The translations under genes were made by a program, and so were the position numbers. Source: Tectiglobus diatomicola (GTDB lineage Bacteria; Pseudomonadota; Alphaproteobacteria; Rhizobiales; Hyphomicrobiaceae). From it: a DNA stretch of 64,000 nt. Shown here piece after piece: positions 47,376-57,571 of the stretch; the stretch's first letter is position 1; every line of letters starts with the position of its first letter. The notes beneath the pieces were generated by a model that saw nothing but the letters and a program-made list of their open reading frames with translations, did no database searches and was not told the DNA's origin. The DNA lies in the NCBI GenBank assembly GCA_039583345.1, contig JAZDSJ010000007.1, forward strand, positions 1-64,000, written 5' to 3'.

Positions 47376-47617
47376 CTAGTCTTGACCCTTTATAAATAAA
47401 CATAACTGCCTCGAAATTGTAAAAATAACGTAATTAATCTTTACTTATGTTATAAATGATTTCAAGAATGTTCTTTATTATGCATTACACATTAAACTTG
47501 CATAACTAAGGGTGTCTCAATCATTTAAATTTTAATCAAACAAGTGAAAGTACAACTGGTATGACTTGTAAACCTTGCACTCACATAATTTGTTGGTAGT
47601 TAAGGATCGGTTAATTG

Positions 47618-49189
47618 TCATGAATTCTCAGTGTAACGTTGAGCTGATTCTCCACGATCTTGTTTTAAAATGAGCTTGTTTAAAGCAGCAACATAAGCCT
47701 TTGCAGATGCAACAAGAGTGTCAGGATCTGCTGAACGAGAGGTCGCTGTGTAGCCTTTATAACCAACCAGGCGTACAGAGACTACAGCTTGAGCATCAGT
47801 ACCCTCCGTTACAGCATGAACTTGATAAAGTTCGAGTTTCGCATCATGAGGCACTATAGCATGGATAGCATTAAAAGTGGCGTCCACTGGACCGTTTCCA
47901 GAGGTTTCTGCAGTTTTATAAATTTTCTCAACGTCAAGAGTAAGAGTTGCCGATTGTGGCCCAGATGTTCCAGCAATTACGGAAAGTGATACAACCTTAA
48001 TGCGATCATTACCTGTAGCAATTCCCTCATCAACAAGTGCTTCAATATCTTCATCATAAATAATTTTTTTTCGGTCAGCCAGGGCTTTTAAGCGCTCAAA
48101 GGCATCTTCGAATGTGTTTTTTTCAAGCTCGTATCCAAGATCTTTGAGTTTCGCGCGAAATGCATTTCGTCCAGAATGCTTACCCATTATCAATGACGAC
48201 TTGCTAACACCAACAGATTCAGGGCTCATTATTTCGTAAGTTTGTGTATGTTTAAGCATACCGTCCTGATGAATACCACTCTCGTGAGCAAAAGCATTTC
48301 GTCCTACAATTGCTTTATTATATTGCACTGGGAAGGCTGTAGCAGCTGAGACTAATTTTGAGGTACGCATTAACATTTCAGTATTTATATTTACATCGTA
48401 AGGAAAACTATCGGCGCGCGTTATTATGGCCATTACGACTTCCTCCAGTGCAGCATTACCAGCGCGTTCACCTATACCATTTACAGTACATTCTATCTGT
48501 CGAGCTCCAGCGCGAAGTCCAGCAAGTGCGTTAGCTACTGCCATTCCGAGATCGTTATGGCAGTGAACAGACCATGTCACCTTATCTGAATTAGGTATAT
48601 TTTCCCTAAGCCGTGTAATAAGATTGTAATATTCTTCCGGTGTAGTGTAGCCCACGGTATCAGGAACATTAATAACAGAAGCTCCTGCAACGATAGCAGT
48701 GTCAATACATTGGCAGAGAAAATCAAATTCGCTGCGTGTTGCGTCTTCAGCTGACCACTCAACGTCATCTGTCCACTTTCGAGCTTGTTTTACTGACCTG
48801 CAAACCATTTCCAGCACTTCTTCTGGGGTCTTACGAAGCTTCCACTTTATATGGATGGGAGATGTTGATAAAAATGTGTGTAAACGGGGACGGCGAGCAT
48901 GTTTTACTGCCTGACCACAACAATCAATATCATCAAGAGCAGCCCGGCACAATCCTGCAATAACTGCTTCCTTAGTCTGTTTAGAAATTGCCGTGACTGC
49001 TTCAAAATCACCGTCGGAGGCGAACGGGAATCCTGCTTCAATTACATCAACTCCCATATTGTCGAGCACTGAAGCAATTTGAAGCTTCTCTTCGAAAGTC
49101 ATAGTAGCTCCAGGACATTGTTCGCCGTCTCTAAGTGTAGTGTCAAAAATTAAAACATTATCTTTAACTTTTTTTTTAATTAGATTCAT
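47618..49189 (-). CDS. leuA: 2-isopropylmalate synthase
   Basis: A 523-residue enzyme condensing acetyl-CoA with 2-oxoisovalerate, the first step of leucine synthesis. The N-terminal TIM barrel has DTTLRDGEQCPGATM and the metal site VHCHNDLGMAVANALAG. The C-terminal regulatory LeuA dimer domain is complete, so leucine feedback is plausible. It shares strand with ilvC 0.5 kb upstream. AAGGAT precedes the ATG. Confidence 0.96.
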   Translation of the reverse strand: MNLIKKKVKDNVLIFDTTLRDGEQCPGATMTFEEKLQIASVLDNMGVDVIEAGFPFASDGDFEAVTAISKQTKEAVIAGLCRAALDDIDCCGQAVKHARRPRLHTFLSTSPIHIKWKLRKTPEEVLEMVCRSVKQARKWTDDVEWSAEDATRSEFDFLCQCIDTAIVAGASVINVPDTVGYTTPEEYYNLITRLRENIPNSDKVTWSVHCHNDLGMAVANALAGLRAGARQIECTVNGIGERAGNAALEEVVMAIITRADSFPYDVNINTEMLMRTSKLVSAATAFPVQYNKAIVGRNAFAHESGIHQDGMLKHTQTYEIMSPESVGVSKSSLIMGKHSGRNAFRAKLKDLGYELEKNTFEDAFERLKALADRKKIIYDEDIEALVDEGIATGNDRIKVVSLSVIAGTSGPQSATLTLDVEKIYKTAETSGNGPVDATFNAIHAIVPHDAKLELYQVHAVTEGTDAQAVVSVRLVGYKGYTATSRSADPDTLVASAKAYVAALNKLILKQDRGESAQRYTENS

Positions 49190-49669
49190 TTTGAAACATA
49201 ATCCTTATTCCTCGTTTATTTGTTGCATTTTGTTTATTTAATAGGAGTTATGAGGCTCACTTATCTAGAATTATTCTTTACGTTTTTGTCAAATAACTTG
49301 CTTTACATTTGATGTAGTAACCGAATATTGTTTGGCAAACAGGATTAGCTACAAGAGAATATGTGATGTAATGATTATATAATGATTGCAGTAAAAGTTA
49401 TTCATAATGTGTTTTTTTAAAAGTGTTAAAAGCTAATAAGAAATGTAAACAAAAAATTATTTTCGCACATATATATGAATATTAAATTCATTTAATTATT
49501 ATCTATACTTATTTAAAGTGTAAAAGCCTGCCTTTTAGAGATTGTAAATCATGCTAATTACATGTAGATAAAGAAGAAAATAAAAGTGATTTTGATCGAA
49601 GCTTTATTAGTTTAGGTCACTGAAAGTTTAATCATCATCTTATTTTTCTTTTGTTGTTTTAAGAAAGTA
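49190..49669. other. Spacer between ilvC and leuA
   Basis: About 480 AT-rich bases with no open frame. It should contain the leuA promoter. I saw no leader-peptide run of leucine codons. Confidence 0.55.
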
Positions 49670-49697
49670 TGCCAGCTGATATTTTATCAGTCTGGCA
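49670..49697 (-). terminator. Hairpin downstream of ilvC
   Basis: TGCCAG-x-CTGATA pairs with TATCAG-x-TGGCA around a 3-base loop, with one mismatch, 10 bases past the ilvC stop. The following minus-strand bases are T-rich only in part (ACTTTCTT), so termination strength is uncertain. Confidence 0.6.
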
Positions 49698-49707
49698 AAG
49701 TGTGTAA

Positions 49708-50727
49708 TCAGTTTTTTGATTTGTCTACAAGTTTATTCGAAGCTATCCAAGGCATCATAGCACGCAACTTCGAACCAACCTCTTCTATTGGATGAGAGTC
49801 GTTGATGCGACGCGTTGCTTTAAATTTTGTCTGGCCGCTTTTACATTCACGTATCCATTCAGATGTAAAGGCGCCGGTTTGAATATCCTTTAATATACGT
49901 CTCATTTCGGCACGTGTTTCATCGTTTATAAGGCGTGGTCCAGAGATATATTCACCAAATTCTGCAGTGTTTGATATCGAGTAGTTCATATTTGCTATGC
50001 CACCTTCGTAAATTAGATCCACGATCAATTTTACTTCATGTAAGCATTCGAAGTAGGCCATTTCTGGAGCATACCCTGCTTCTGTTAGAGTTTCGTAGCC
50101 TGCACGGATTAACTCCACAAGGCCACCACATAATACTGCCTGTTCGCCGAACAAGTCTGTTTCACATTCTTCTTTGAAAGTAGTCTTAATAATTCCGGAG
50201 TACCCGCCGCCAATTGCACTAGCATACGACAGGGCTAAATCGTGAGCCGTACCAGAGGTATCTTGATTTATTGCGATCAAACAAGGCACACCTCCACCGC
50301 GAATATATTCAGAACGGACAGTGTGTCCTGGTCCTTTGGGAGCAATCATAATTACATCGAGCGTTTTACGTGGTTCGATTAAGGAAAAATGGATATTCAG
50401 GCCGTGTGCGAATGCTATTGCAGATCCATCTTTGATATTATCTGCTATATGATCATTCCAGATATCCGACTGAACTTCATCGGGTATACACATCATAACC
50501 AGATCCGCTGCAGCTGTGGCCTTGGCAAAAGATTTAACAGTCATGCCGTCAGCTTTAGCTTTAGAAGCTGACCTTGAGCCTGGGCGAAGTGCCACAGTTA
50601 TATTTTTGCAGCCTGAATCATGTAGGTTGAGTGCGTGCGCGCGACCTTGACTGCCGTAGCCGATAATCGCTATGGACTTATTCTTTATCAGATTTATGTT
50701 AGCGTCTTGATTATAATAAACCTGCAT
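49708..50727 (-). CDS. ilvC: Ketol-acid reductoisomerase
   Basis: A 339-residue NADPH and Mg-dependent enzyme of valine, leucine and isoleucine synthesis. The N-terminal Rossmann motif is GYGSQG (23-28), and the C-terminal knotted domain carries the metal-binding acidic residues around DLFGEQAVLCGG and CLHEVKLIVDL. This is the short class I form. GGAAGG lies eight bases before the ATG. ilvB/ilvH are not adjacent. Confidence 0.97.
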   Translation of the reverse strand: MQVYYNQDANINLIKNKSIAIIGYGSQGRAHALNLHDSGCKNITVALRPGSRSASKAKADGMTVKSFAKATAAADLVMMCIPDEVQSDIWNDHIADNIKDGSAIAFAHGLNIHFSLIEPRKTLDVIMIAPKGPGHTVRSEYIRGGGVPCLIAINQDTSGTAHDLALSYASAIGGGYSGIIKTTFKEECETDLFGEQAVLCGGLVELIRAGYETLTEAGYAPEMAYFECLHEVKLIVDLIYEGGIANMNYSISNTAEFGEYISGPRLINDETRAEMRRILKDIQTGAFTSEWIRECKSGQTKFKATRRINDSHPIEEVGSKLRAMMPWIASNKLVDKSKN

Positions 50728-51446
50728 TAGGTATTACCTTCCATTCTATATTTTGAGTTTACGAAAGTTTATGAACAATAACCTGAGAAATAAGTAGTTT
50801 AATGTAAATTACACTTTAAAAATATTGAGTATATTTATGTAAATAATTCTAATTTATGACTTAGTTGCTAAAGCTTTAAATTTAATAAAAAATAGTTATA
50901 ATATTAACACCTATATAATACTGCATAACATCAAAATATTAAGCGTGAATTAGTATTAACTTTTCAGGATATAATATTTGGATTTACTGCATAAAATTAG
51001 GTCTAATTTTTGATTTATTTCAATTCCACCCTCTATGATCTCTGACTTAAAAAGTTAGATTATCTAGACATTACTGTTCACAAGTTCTGTGTAGGTGATT
51101 TCGTAAAAACATTCACATAAACTGACTGAACATGAACAATAGCATAATGACACTGTTATAGTTTAAAAAATTTTAAATTATTATTTGATATGCTTTAAGT
51201 AATAATTTTTTAATTTTGACATTAAATTACGAATGGTGCTTAACTTAATATTTCTATAGATTGTATTTTTCATACTATTGAAAAACTATACTGGTATGTA
51301 AATTATAACAATTCTGCGTTACTTTGTATGTACATATATTAACTATTTAATTTTTGTTCTACACTAGCTTTTTTTATTAGCTTTATTATTTATCTTCTTT
51401 AATAACCGTTAGGCATTAATGCTGTATTTTATCTCAGAAATAGATA
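50728..51446. other. Spacer between ABC ATPase gene and ilvC
   Basis: About 720 very AT-rich bases without a supported gene, hairpin or RNA. Confidence 0.6.
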
Positions 51447-52763
51447 TCATATCCAATCTTTTGGTGGTGTTTTTAAGCTAGAATTATTCTCAAATATCAT
51501 GGTGCCTTTGGGATCAACATCAATGAGAATATTATCACCAATTGACGGTGCGATATTCTCATCAATAAGGCTTGTGAGAGGTACATCGAGCCCTTCTATA
51601 CCAATATCTACCTTTACTAAATCACTTAGAAAGTGTGTAGAAAGAACTCGACCGTGAGTACCTTTCCAATTGGGTTTAATAGCACGCTGACGGACGCAAA
51701 GAATGACTTTATTGCCTTCCTTAATATGTGAAGCAGGGAAACGCCCAAACGGCATTTCTATAAAGCCATTTTTAACTGTAGCTTCGAGCTCGTTCATTTC
51801 TGAGAATAGACGCGCAACAAACAAATCGGAAGGGTGAAGATATAGTTCATTGGCATGACCAACCTGTAGGATTTGCCCATTTTTCATAACAACAATTCGA
51901 TCAGCCATTTGCATCGCTTCAAGTGGATCGTGAGTTACGATTATAGCTGTTGAATGTGTTTCTTTAAGAAGCGAGCGCGTTGTTTGGCGTAGAGATGCCC
52001 GTAGATGAGCGTCTAGCCCTGAAAAAGGTTCATCCATTAGAATAACAGCTGGGCGTGGTACAACAGCTCGAGCCAGGGCTACACGTTGTTGCTGACCTCC
52101 AGATAGAATATGAGGATAACTATCCGCAAAGCGCTCTAGCTTTATTCGAGCTAAGGCTGACAAAGCTTCACGGTTTGCCTCCTCTTTACTTAAACCTGAT
52201 AATCCGTAAGCAACATTTTGGATTACAGTTAGATGAGGAAAAAGAGAATATGTTTGAAACATGAAACCTATATTACGCTTTTCCGGCGGCACAAAACGTG
52301 TTGGACCGGTAACTTCATAATTATTGAGAAGTATTCGACCGGATGTTGGTGTCTCAATACCTGAGGCAAGACGCAATAATGTTGTCTTGCCACATCCGGA
52401 TGGCCCTAGGAGACAAACTAATTCACCTGCATTTATGTTAAGTGAAACATCATGCAATGCCATTGTCTGATCAAAAGTACGTGAGATGCTCTCGAATGTA
52501 AGGCTAGTTGATGATGGTGCAGAATTTTCCCCCTTAGAATCTTGGAAAGTTGTATGGTTGTACCAAGATAGCCCGCATCTATTTTTTATCAAATCTAAAA
52601 AGCTTTGACTTTTTTTAACTGTTAACTCCTCCTCTTTGGAGGACGTATGATTTTTCGAACTAAACACAGCGACGTTTTTTGAAAGTTGTCTTGATTTTAG
52701 TTCTGCTAACAATAAACTTGTGTCATAGTGTGACAAACTATTAAGCTTAGGTTTGTGCTGCAT
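51447..52763 (-). CDS. ABC transporter ATP-binding protein, Fe(3+)/PotA-type
   Basis: A 438-residue ATPase. Residues about 88-320 are the nucleotide-binding domain, with Walker A GPSGCGKT (120-127), signature LSGGQQQR, Walker B VILMDEPFSGLDAH and the switch histidine in IIVTHD. A TOBE-like C-terminal domain follows. It best resembles FbpC/PotA importers of ferric iron, spermidine or thiamine type. The first 86 residues are an unusual polar extension not seen in the family (normal length about 350), and no internal start before the domain is apparent. The iron-type binding-protein gene is upstream, but no permease gene lies between them. Confidence 0.88.
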   Translation of the reverse strand: MQHKPKLNSLSHYDTSLLLAELKSRQLSKNVAVFSSKNHTSSKEEELTVKKSQSFLDLIKNRCGLSWYNHTTFQDSKGENSAPSSTSLTFESISRTFDQTMALHDVSLNINAGELVCLLGPSGCGKTTLLRLASGIETPTSGRILLNNYEVTGPTRFVPPEKRNIGFMFQTYSLFPHLTVIQNVAYGLSGLSKEEANREALSALARIKLERFADSYPHILSGGQQQRVALARAVVPRPAVILMDEPFSGLDAHLRASLRQTTRSLLKETHSTAIIVTHDPLEAMQMADRIVVMKNGQILQVGHANELYLHPSDLFVARLFSEMNELEATVKNGFIEMPFGRFPASHIKEGNKVILCVRQRAIKPNWKGTHGRVLSTHFLSDLVKVDIGIEGLDVPLTSLIDENIAPSIGDNILIDVDPKGTMIFENNSSLKTPPKDWI

Positions 52764-52942
52764 CTAAAAGGTCTGCCGCTTACAATTATTTAAATACAAA
52801 AAATTTAAGGTTATTTAGCACAACTGTATGTAACATTTAAGTAAAATTACTTAAAATTTCAATATAATTTAATGTAAGATTAATACTTGAATAAGCAGTA
52901 GTTTTTTTGGGATCCACCTCAACGTAAAGAACATATGTGTGA
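52764..52942. other. Spacer before the ABC ATPase gene
   Basis: Short AT-rich spacer between the decayed frame and the ATPase start; presumably its promoter. Confidence 0.5.
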
Positions 52943-53302
52943 CTAAGACAAGGCTTTTATTCTTGGACGAATAAACATGATTCTTTGATTTTCCATACCA
53001 GGTAACACACGCCGATCAAAGATTTCCAGAAGCGCTTTAATGCCTTGCCTATGTAAATATCGAGCTATACGCTTACACGATTACCTTTTTAATATTTGTT
53101 CTGTCTCTAACTCCCGCGCTATGTATCCTATAGTTGTAGTCTTTGTTGTTCCCAAGATTTTAATTCCACCGTTGTGTCCACGTGAAGTTTAAATGAAACC
53201 AACGTTGTTAATAATTTTAGTGAACTTTAAAGTCATTAACTTAGTGAGGCCTAGATCGAGAGAAATATCTGCACCCTTGGGCGGAATGTTATCGTTATGA
53301 TA
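52943..53302 (-). pseudogene. Decayed gene of about 120 codons with two in-frame stops
   Basis: One minus-strand frame stays open from 53302 to a TAG at 52945-52943 except for two TAA codons (53191-53189 and 53083-53081). The translation looks like real protein: a segment RGHNGGIKILGTTKTTTIGY, then ARELETEQILKR, then a basic end with RRVLPGMENQRIMFIRPR. That many codons with only two stops is unlikely by chance at this AT content. I do not recognise the family. It does not look like a permease, so it is not a remnant of the missing transporter subunit. Confidence 0.45.
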
Positions 53303-53517
53303 TCAGTAACGAAATAATTAAATGGCGTCTGATATTAGTTTGGGAAGTCTCATTCTGGTTCACTTTAAAACAATTATCTGGAAATTAAATATTCCTGTAA
53401 AACAAGCTTATAACCAGAAAACACCTAACTATCGCTTAAATAATAATAAAATGCAATTTCAAACTATCATATTTGGCTTAAACTATACAGCAATCTGTAG
53501 AAATAATAAAAGCCTAA

Positions 53518-53543
53518 AAGGCGAGCCTGAATAGGCTCGCCTT
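53518..53543 (-). terminator. Strong hairpin after the iron-binding protein gene
   Basis: AAGGCGAGCCT (53518-53528) is exactly complementary to AGGCTCGCCTT (53533-53543), an 11-base-pair stem with a 4-base loop. On the minus strand it is followed by TTTAGGCTTTTATTATT. It lies about 80 bases past the substrate-binding protein stop and is probably its terminator. Confidence 0.8.
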
Positions 53544-53620
53544 GGGATATCGTTATACACCTATCGTAAGTAGGTCTAATAAAGATGCTAATTTGATTTT
53601 AAATTTTAAAATGAATTTGG

Positions 53621-54676
53621 TCAGCGATAGCCGACCTCATCATAAATTCTCTGTGCTTTTGATTGATTTTTACCAAAAACAGTAAGGTTTATAGTATCAG
53701 GCTTGAAATCACCAAGTTTCACTACGCTAGCACTCCTTGCCACACCTTCGAGTACTGGGTATTCATCGTTTCCGGCCGCGAAATAAATTTGAGCCTGTCT
53801 GCTGGCAAGATACTCTAAAAATTTAACTGCATTTTCTTTATTGGGTGCACTTGCGAGAACTCCAGCGCCGGAAATGTTTATGTGAGTTCCAGTGGTATTC
53901 TGATTGGGAAATACTAGGCCAATATTATCTGTTTTGCCAGTAAGATTGCGTACATTTTTGCGCAGAGCCCGCGCGAAATAATAGGTATTAGCTAATGCTA
54001 TGCCACACTGTCCGGATGCCAAACCGCGGAGTTGATTTGTATCACCACCCTCTGGATTTCGTGCGCGATTGATCCAGACACCTTTAGCCCAATCCCTTGC
54101 TGCATCAACGCCCAAATGTTCGATAAGCGCTGACATCAATGATAACATGTATATATTTGAGCTGGATCTTGTACAAATAAGCCCTTTATACATAGGGTTA
54201 GCTAGATCTTGATAAGTGGCTGGCGGAACTTTTACACGATCCTTGTTAAAAAAAATGATTCTAGCACGACTAGAAAATCCAAACCAATGGCCGTCTGGAT
54301 GTCTGAGATAATTAGGAATGGATTTTTCTAAAACATTAGAATTTACAGGCTGAAACAATCCTTTTACATCAGCAGCCCACAAACGGCCCGCATCAACAGT
54401 TATGAGAACGTCGGCAGGGCTATTGCGGCCTTCTGATTTAATACGGTTTATCAATGCATTAGCTTTGTCCTCAACACGTCTTATTTTAATACCAGTTTTG
54501 TCCTCAAAGTCGCTATACAAACGCTCATCGGTATCGTAGTGACGAGATGAATAAAGGTTTATCACGTTTGAAGACTTTGCTTGCTGAACGTATATACCAC
54601 ACAATGTTATTGCCGAAGTGAATACTACACTTGAAGTGAGTTTTAGCCATTTCGGCAGGTGAAACAATGAAGCCAT
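53621..54676 (-). CDS. Fe(3+) ABC transporter periplasmic substrate-binding protein
   Basis: A 351-residue exported type II solute-binding protein of the FbpA/AfuA group. The signal peptide (about 1-36) precedes VINLYSSRHYDTDERLYSDFE, the family opening. Downstream are SRARIIFFNKD and the C-terminal part with ANTYYFARAL and the NISGAGVLASAP stretch, matching ferric-binding proteins with a tyrosine pair for iron. The start is ATG 54676, preceded by a perfect AAGGAG; the upstream frame is rejected. Its ATPase partner is 0.9 kb downstream, with no permease gene between. Confidence 0.9.
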   Translation of the reverse strand: MASLFHLPKWLKLTSSVVFTSAITLCGIYVQQAKSSNVINLYSSRHYDTDERLYSDFEDKTGIKIRRVEDKANALINRIKSEGRNSPADVLITVDAGRLWAADVKGLFQPVNSNVLEKSIPNYLRHPDGHWFGFSSRARIIFFNKDRVKVPPATYQDLANPMYKGLICTRSSSNIYMLSLMSALIEHLGVDAARDWAKGVWINRARNPEGGDTNQLRGLASGQCGIALANTYYFARALRKNVRNLTGKTDNIGLVFPNQNTTGTHINISGAGVLASAPNKENAVKFLEYLASRQAQIYFAAGNDEYPVLEGVARSASVVKLGDFKPDTINLTVFGKNQSKAQRIYDEVGYR

Positions 54677-55562
54677 AAAAATCTCCTTAGAACACGAACA
54701 TATGATTAAATGTAGCAATAAGATTGGTGATAAGGATAAATGAAAAGTAATTCTTTAGATGACTAGCCCAGTGATAATAACTAGTTACATTCAAATTTTA
54801 TCAGGAGACGCCTAAAAATTTAATCGTATAGTGTACTTAAAAAAGTCGATAATTAATCAGTGACTATGTATAGAGTTTATTTCACTTAACTGCGATGAAC
54901 TTTGTATTCTTAATTCACTTGTAAATTAATGCAAATTTTAATTTCGAATGTAAGAAGGGTGCATAGATATTAATTATATTTTATTTTTGTCATTTTTGAC
55001 TATTAAAAATTGTTTTAACAAAATTAGCAACAGAGAAGTTTACTTACTATGATCCACTTCTTGTGTCGATCATTATTATTTAATTGAAAAGTTTTAATTT
55101 AAATATACAGAGTTTAACCATGATTTATCAACATTAATAAATCATTATAGAAGAAGATTATTAAAACATTAAGCTTTAGTAAGTAAAAATGTTAGTAAAG
55201 CTACAAACTTATTCAGTTTAAGTAATGAAGGCGAGTAGATATCGTAGATAACATGGTTATTTTGTGTGATAAAGTATATGTTAAATGTTATTAAAGTAAG
55301 TCATTTAAGAAGTTAATCTAAAAAATGCAATATTTATCGTCAGATAGGCTTTAACTCTAAAATTTAAAATTAACATGAATACATGTAAATTTAGTTTACT
55401 TATTCTATCATCTCACTTTACTTTACTTAACTTACCTCCTAACTTGCAAAGTATTTTATTAAATTAGTTTTTTAAATCCAGAGTATAATATTTAGTCTTA
55501 ATCTGACCCTGCATTATAATCAAATGCCTTGAAATAGTTTTTTGTGGTAAGAATGATACGTT
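54677..55562. other. Divergent spacer between iron-binding protein and lysK
   Basis: About 890 very AT-rich bases, no open frame. Promoters of both divergent genes are expected. I cannot identify a Fur or similar operator by eye. Confidence 0.55.
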
Positions 55563-57176
55563 ATGAAAGAAGCTAAGATCGAATACAGTGAATCCTCGAT
55601 TTCTGACTATATTAAGTCATTAAAATCGTGGCCTTTCGAAGAGGCAAGACGTCTGTGTAAAAGACTTGAGCATTCGCGTATAAGTGATGAAAAGACCATT
55701 ATTTTTGAGACGGGGTATGGTCCGTCTGGGCTGCCTCATATAGGCACGTTCGCCGAAGTCGTTAGGACATCTATGGTGCGTAGGGCTTTCGAAACTTTAA
55801 CTGAGGGTCGCTATAAAACTCGCTTGGTGTGCTTTTCAGACGATATGGACGGTTTACGTAAAGTCCCTGAAAATGTGCCCAACAAAGCCTCATTAGAAGC
55901 TCACATTGGTAAACCATTAAGCAGCATTCCTGATCCTTTTTGTACGCATGAAAGTTTTGCGCATCACAATAATGCCAGACTTTGCGATTTCTTAGACCAA
56001 TTTGAGTTTGAATATGAGTTTTTTTCAGCTACTGAGTGTTATGTTTCAGGAATGATGGACGATGCTCTTCAAAGACTCCTGTTCGAGTATGACAAAGTCA
56101 TGAATATAATTCTGCCTACAATCGGGACAGAACGCCAACAGACATATTCGCCTTTTTTGCCTATTTGTCCAATTTCAGGAAAGGTTCTACAGGTTCCAAT
56201 CATTGAGCGAGACAGTTCTTCGGGGATGATAACTTATAATGATCCTGAGACTAATAAAAAAATTAAGATCCCAGTAACAGGGGGGCATGTTAAATGCCAA
56301 TGGAAAGCTGACTGGGCTACTCGTTGGGTGGCCCTAGGTGTTGACTATGAAATGGCAGGTAAGGATTTAATCGATTCTGTTGCGTTGTCGTCAAAAATTT
56401 GTCGTGCCATTGGTGGGCGACCGCCACAAAATTTTACTTATGAGTTGTTTTTGGACAAGAATGGCGAAAAAATTTCTAAGTCTAGGGGCAATGGTCTTAC
56501 AATCGAAGAATGGTTGAAATACGCGTCGCCTGAGAGTTTAACTCTATATATGTTTAACAAACCTAAAACAGCTAAAAAGCTATGCTTTGATGTCATTCCG
56601 AAAACTTTCGATGATTACTTGACTTCGCTAGCTGAATATTATGAACTTGATGATCAAAATCGACTGGATAGTCCAATCTGGCATATCCACAAAGATGCAC
56701 CACCCGTAGCTCAATCATTAGTAAGCTTTAGTATGTTATTGAATTTGGTTTCAGCTTCTAACGCTCACGATAAGTTGGTGCTTTGGGGCTTTATTCAGCG
56801 TATGTACAAAAACTTTACGCCTGAAACAAATCCTTTGCTTGATAAGATGGTTGGTTATGCTATTGAATATTTTGATAGTTTTGTAAAGCCAGCTAAAGTA
56901 TTTCGCGTGCCTAACGAAGCTGAGCGTCGTGCGCTCTTAATATTGGATAAAAAACTTGCCCAGGTTGCTCTTGACATTAATGGGTCTTCACTTCAGCAGA
57001 TTGTGTACGATTCCGGTAGAGCTGGTGGATTTGGGAATAATATGCACGGTTGGTTTAAAGCAATATATGAAGTTTTGCTAGGGCAGCAACAAGGTCCGCG
57101 TTTTGGTCCTTTTATAGAACTATACGGGGTTCAAGAGACACGAAAGTTGATTTCTGCTTGCTTGTCGAGGCAGTAG
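55563..57176 (+). CDS. lysK: Lysyl-tRNA synthetase, class I
   Basis: A 537-residue archaeal-type class I enzyme charging tRNA-Lys; Alphaproteobacteria characteristically use this form. The HIGH motif is PHIG (58-61) in GPSGLPHIGT and the KMSKS motif is KISKS (303-307). A C-terminal anticodon-binding helix bundle completes it. Length is normal. It is a single-gene unit with long flanking spacers. Confidence 0.96.
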   Translation: MKEAKIEYSESSISDYIKSLKSWPFEEARRLCKRLEHSRISDEKTIIFETGYGPSGLPHIGTFAEVVRTSMVRRAFETLTEGRYKTRLVCFSDDMDGLRKVPENVPNKASLEAHIGKPLSSIPDPFCTHESFAHHNNARLCDFLDQFEFEYEFFSATECYVSGMMDDALQRLLFEYDKVMNIILPTIGTERQQTYSPFLPICPISGKVLQVPIIERDSSSGMITYNDPETNKKIKIPVTGGHVKCQWKADWATRWVALGVDYEMAGKDLIDSVALSSKICRAIGGRPPQNFTYELFLDKNGEKISKSRGNGLTIEEWLKYASPESLTLYMFNKPKTAKKLCFDVIPKTFDDYLTSLAEYYELDDQNRLDSPIWHIHKDAPPVAQSLVSFSMLLNLVSASNAHDKLVLWGFIQRMYKNFTPETNPLLDKMVGYAIEYFDSFVKPAKVFRVPNEAERRALLILDKKLAQVALDINGSSLQQIVYDSGRAGGFGNNMHGWFKAIYEVLLGQQQGPRFGPFIELYGVQETRKLISACLSRQ

Positions 57177-57571
57177 TCGTGTTAATGTTTTGTTATTCTG
57201 AATTAACTTTCACCTACTATCACAGTAAGGGCTAGTTGGTATTTTAATATTTAGTATTAGTTTCATGGTTGTTACTTTTAAAGTCTTAATTATGAATAGG
57301 TGATTTTTATCTAGCCTTTGCAAGGTAGGCTGCGTACTATAATGTAGACAAGCTTAATTAGTTTAATTTGTAGCTTTACTAGATAAAAAAAAAGAAAATA
57401 GTAAATAATAGAGCAACTAATTTTGATCACACAATAATCAAAACTTCTAAAGTTATTTTACATTTTTACTGAAAATGTTTCGAAGTAAGCAAGAGAAATA
57501 TGCTCTAACGTAATTGTTACTGCATGTTATAAAATGCTTGAATAGGATACAGGAAGGATGAAACTTTTCTT
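57177..57571. other. Spacer between lysK and gltB
   Basis: About 395 AT-rich bases. No open frame. GGAAGG at about 57552 is the likely gltB ribosome-binding site. I see no other feature. Confidence 0.6.

Noticed and set aside
53322..53534. 70-codon plus-strand frame
   Set aside because: It runs into the strong hairpin at 53518-53543 and has no ribosome-binding site; probably chance.
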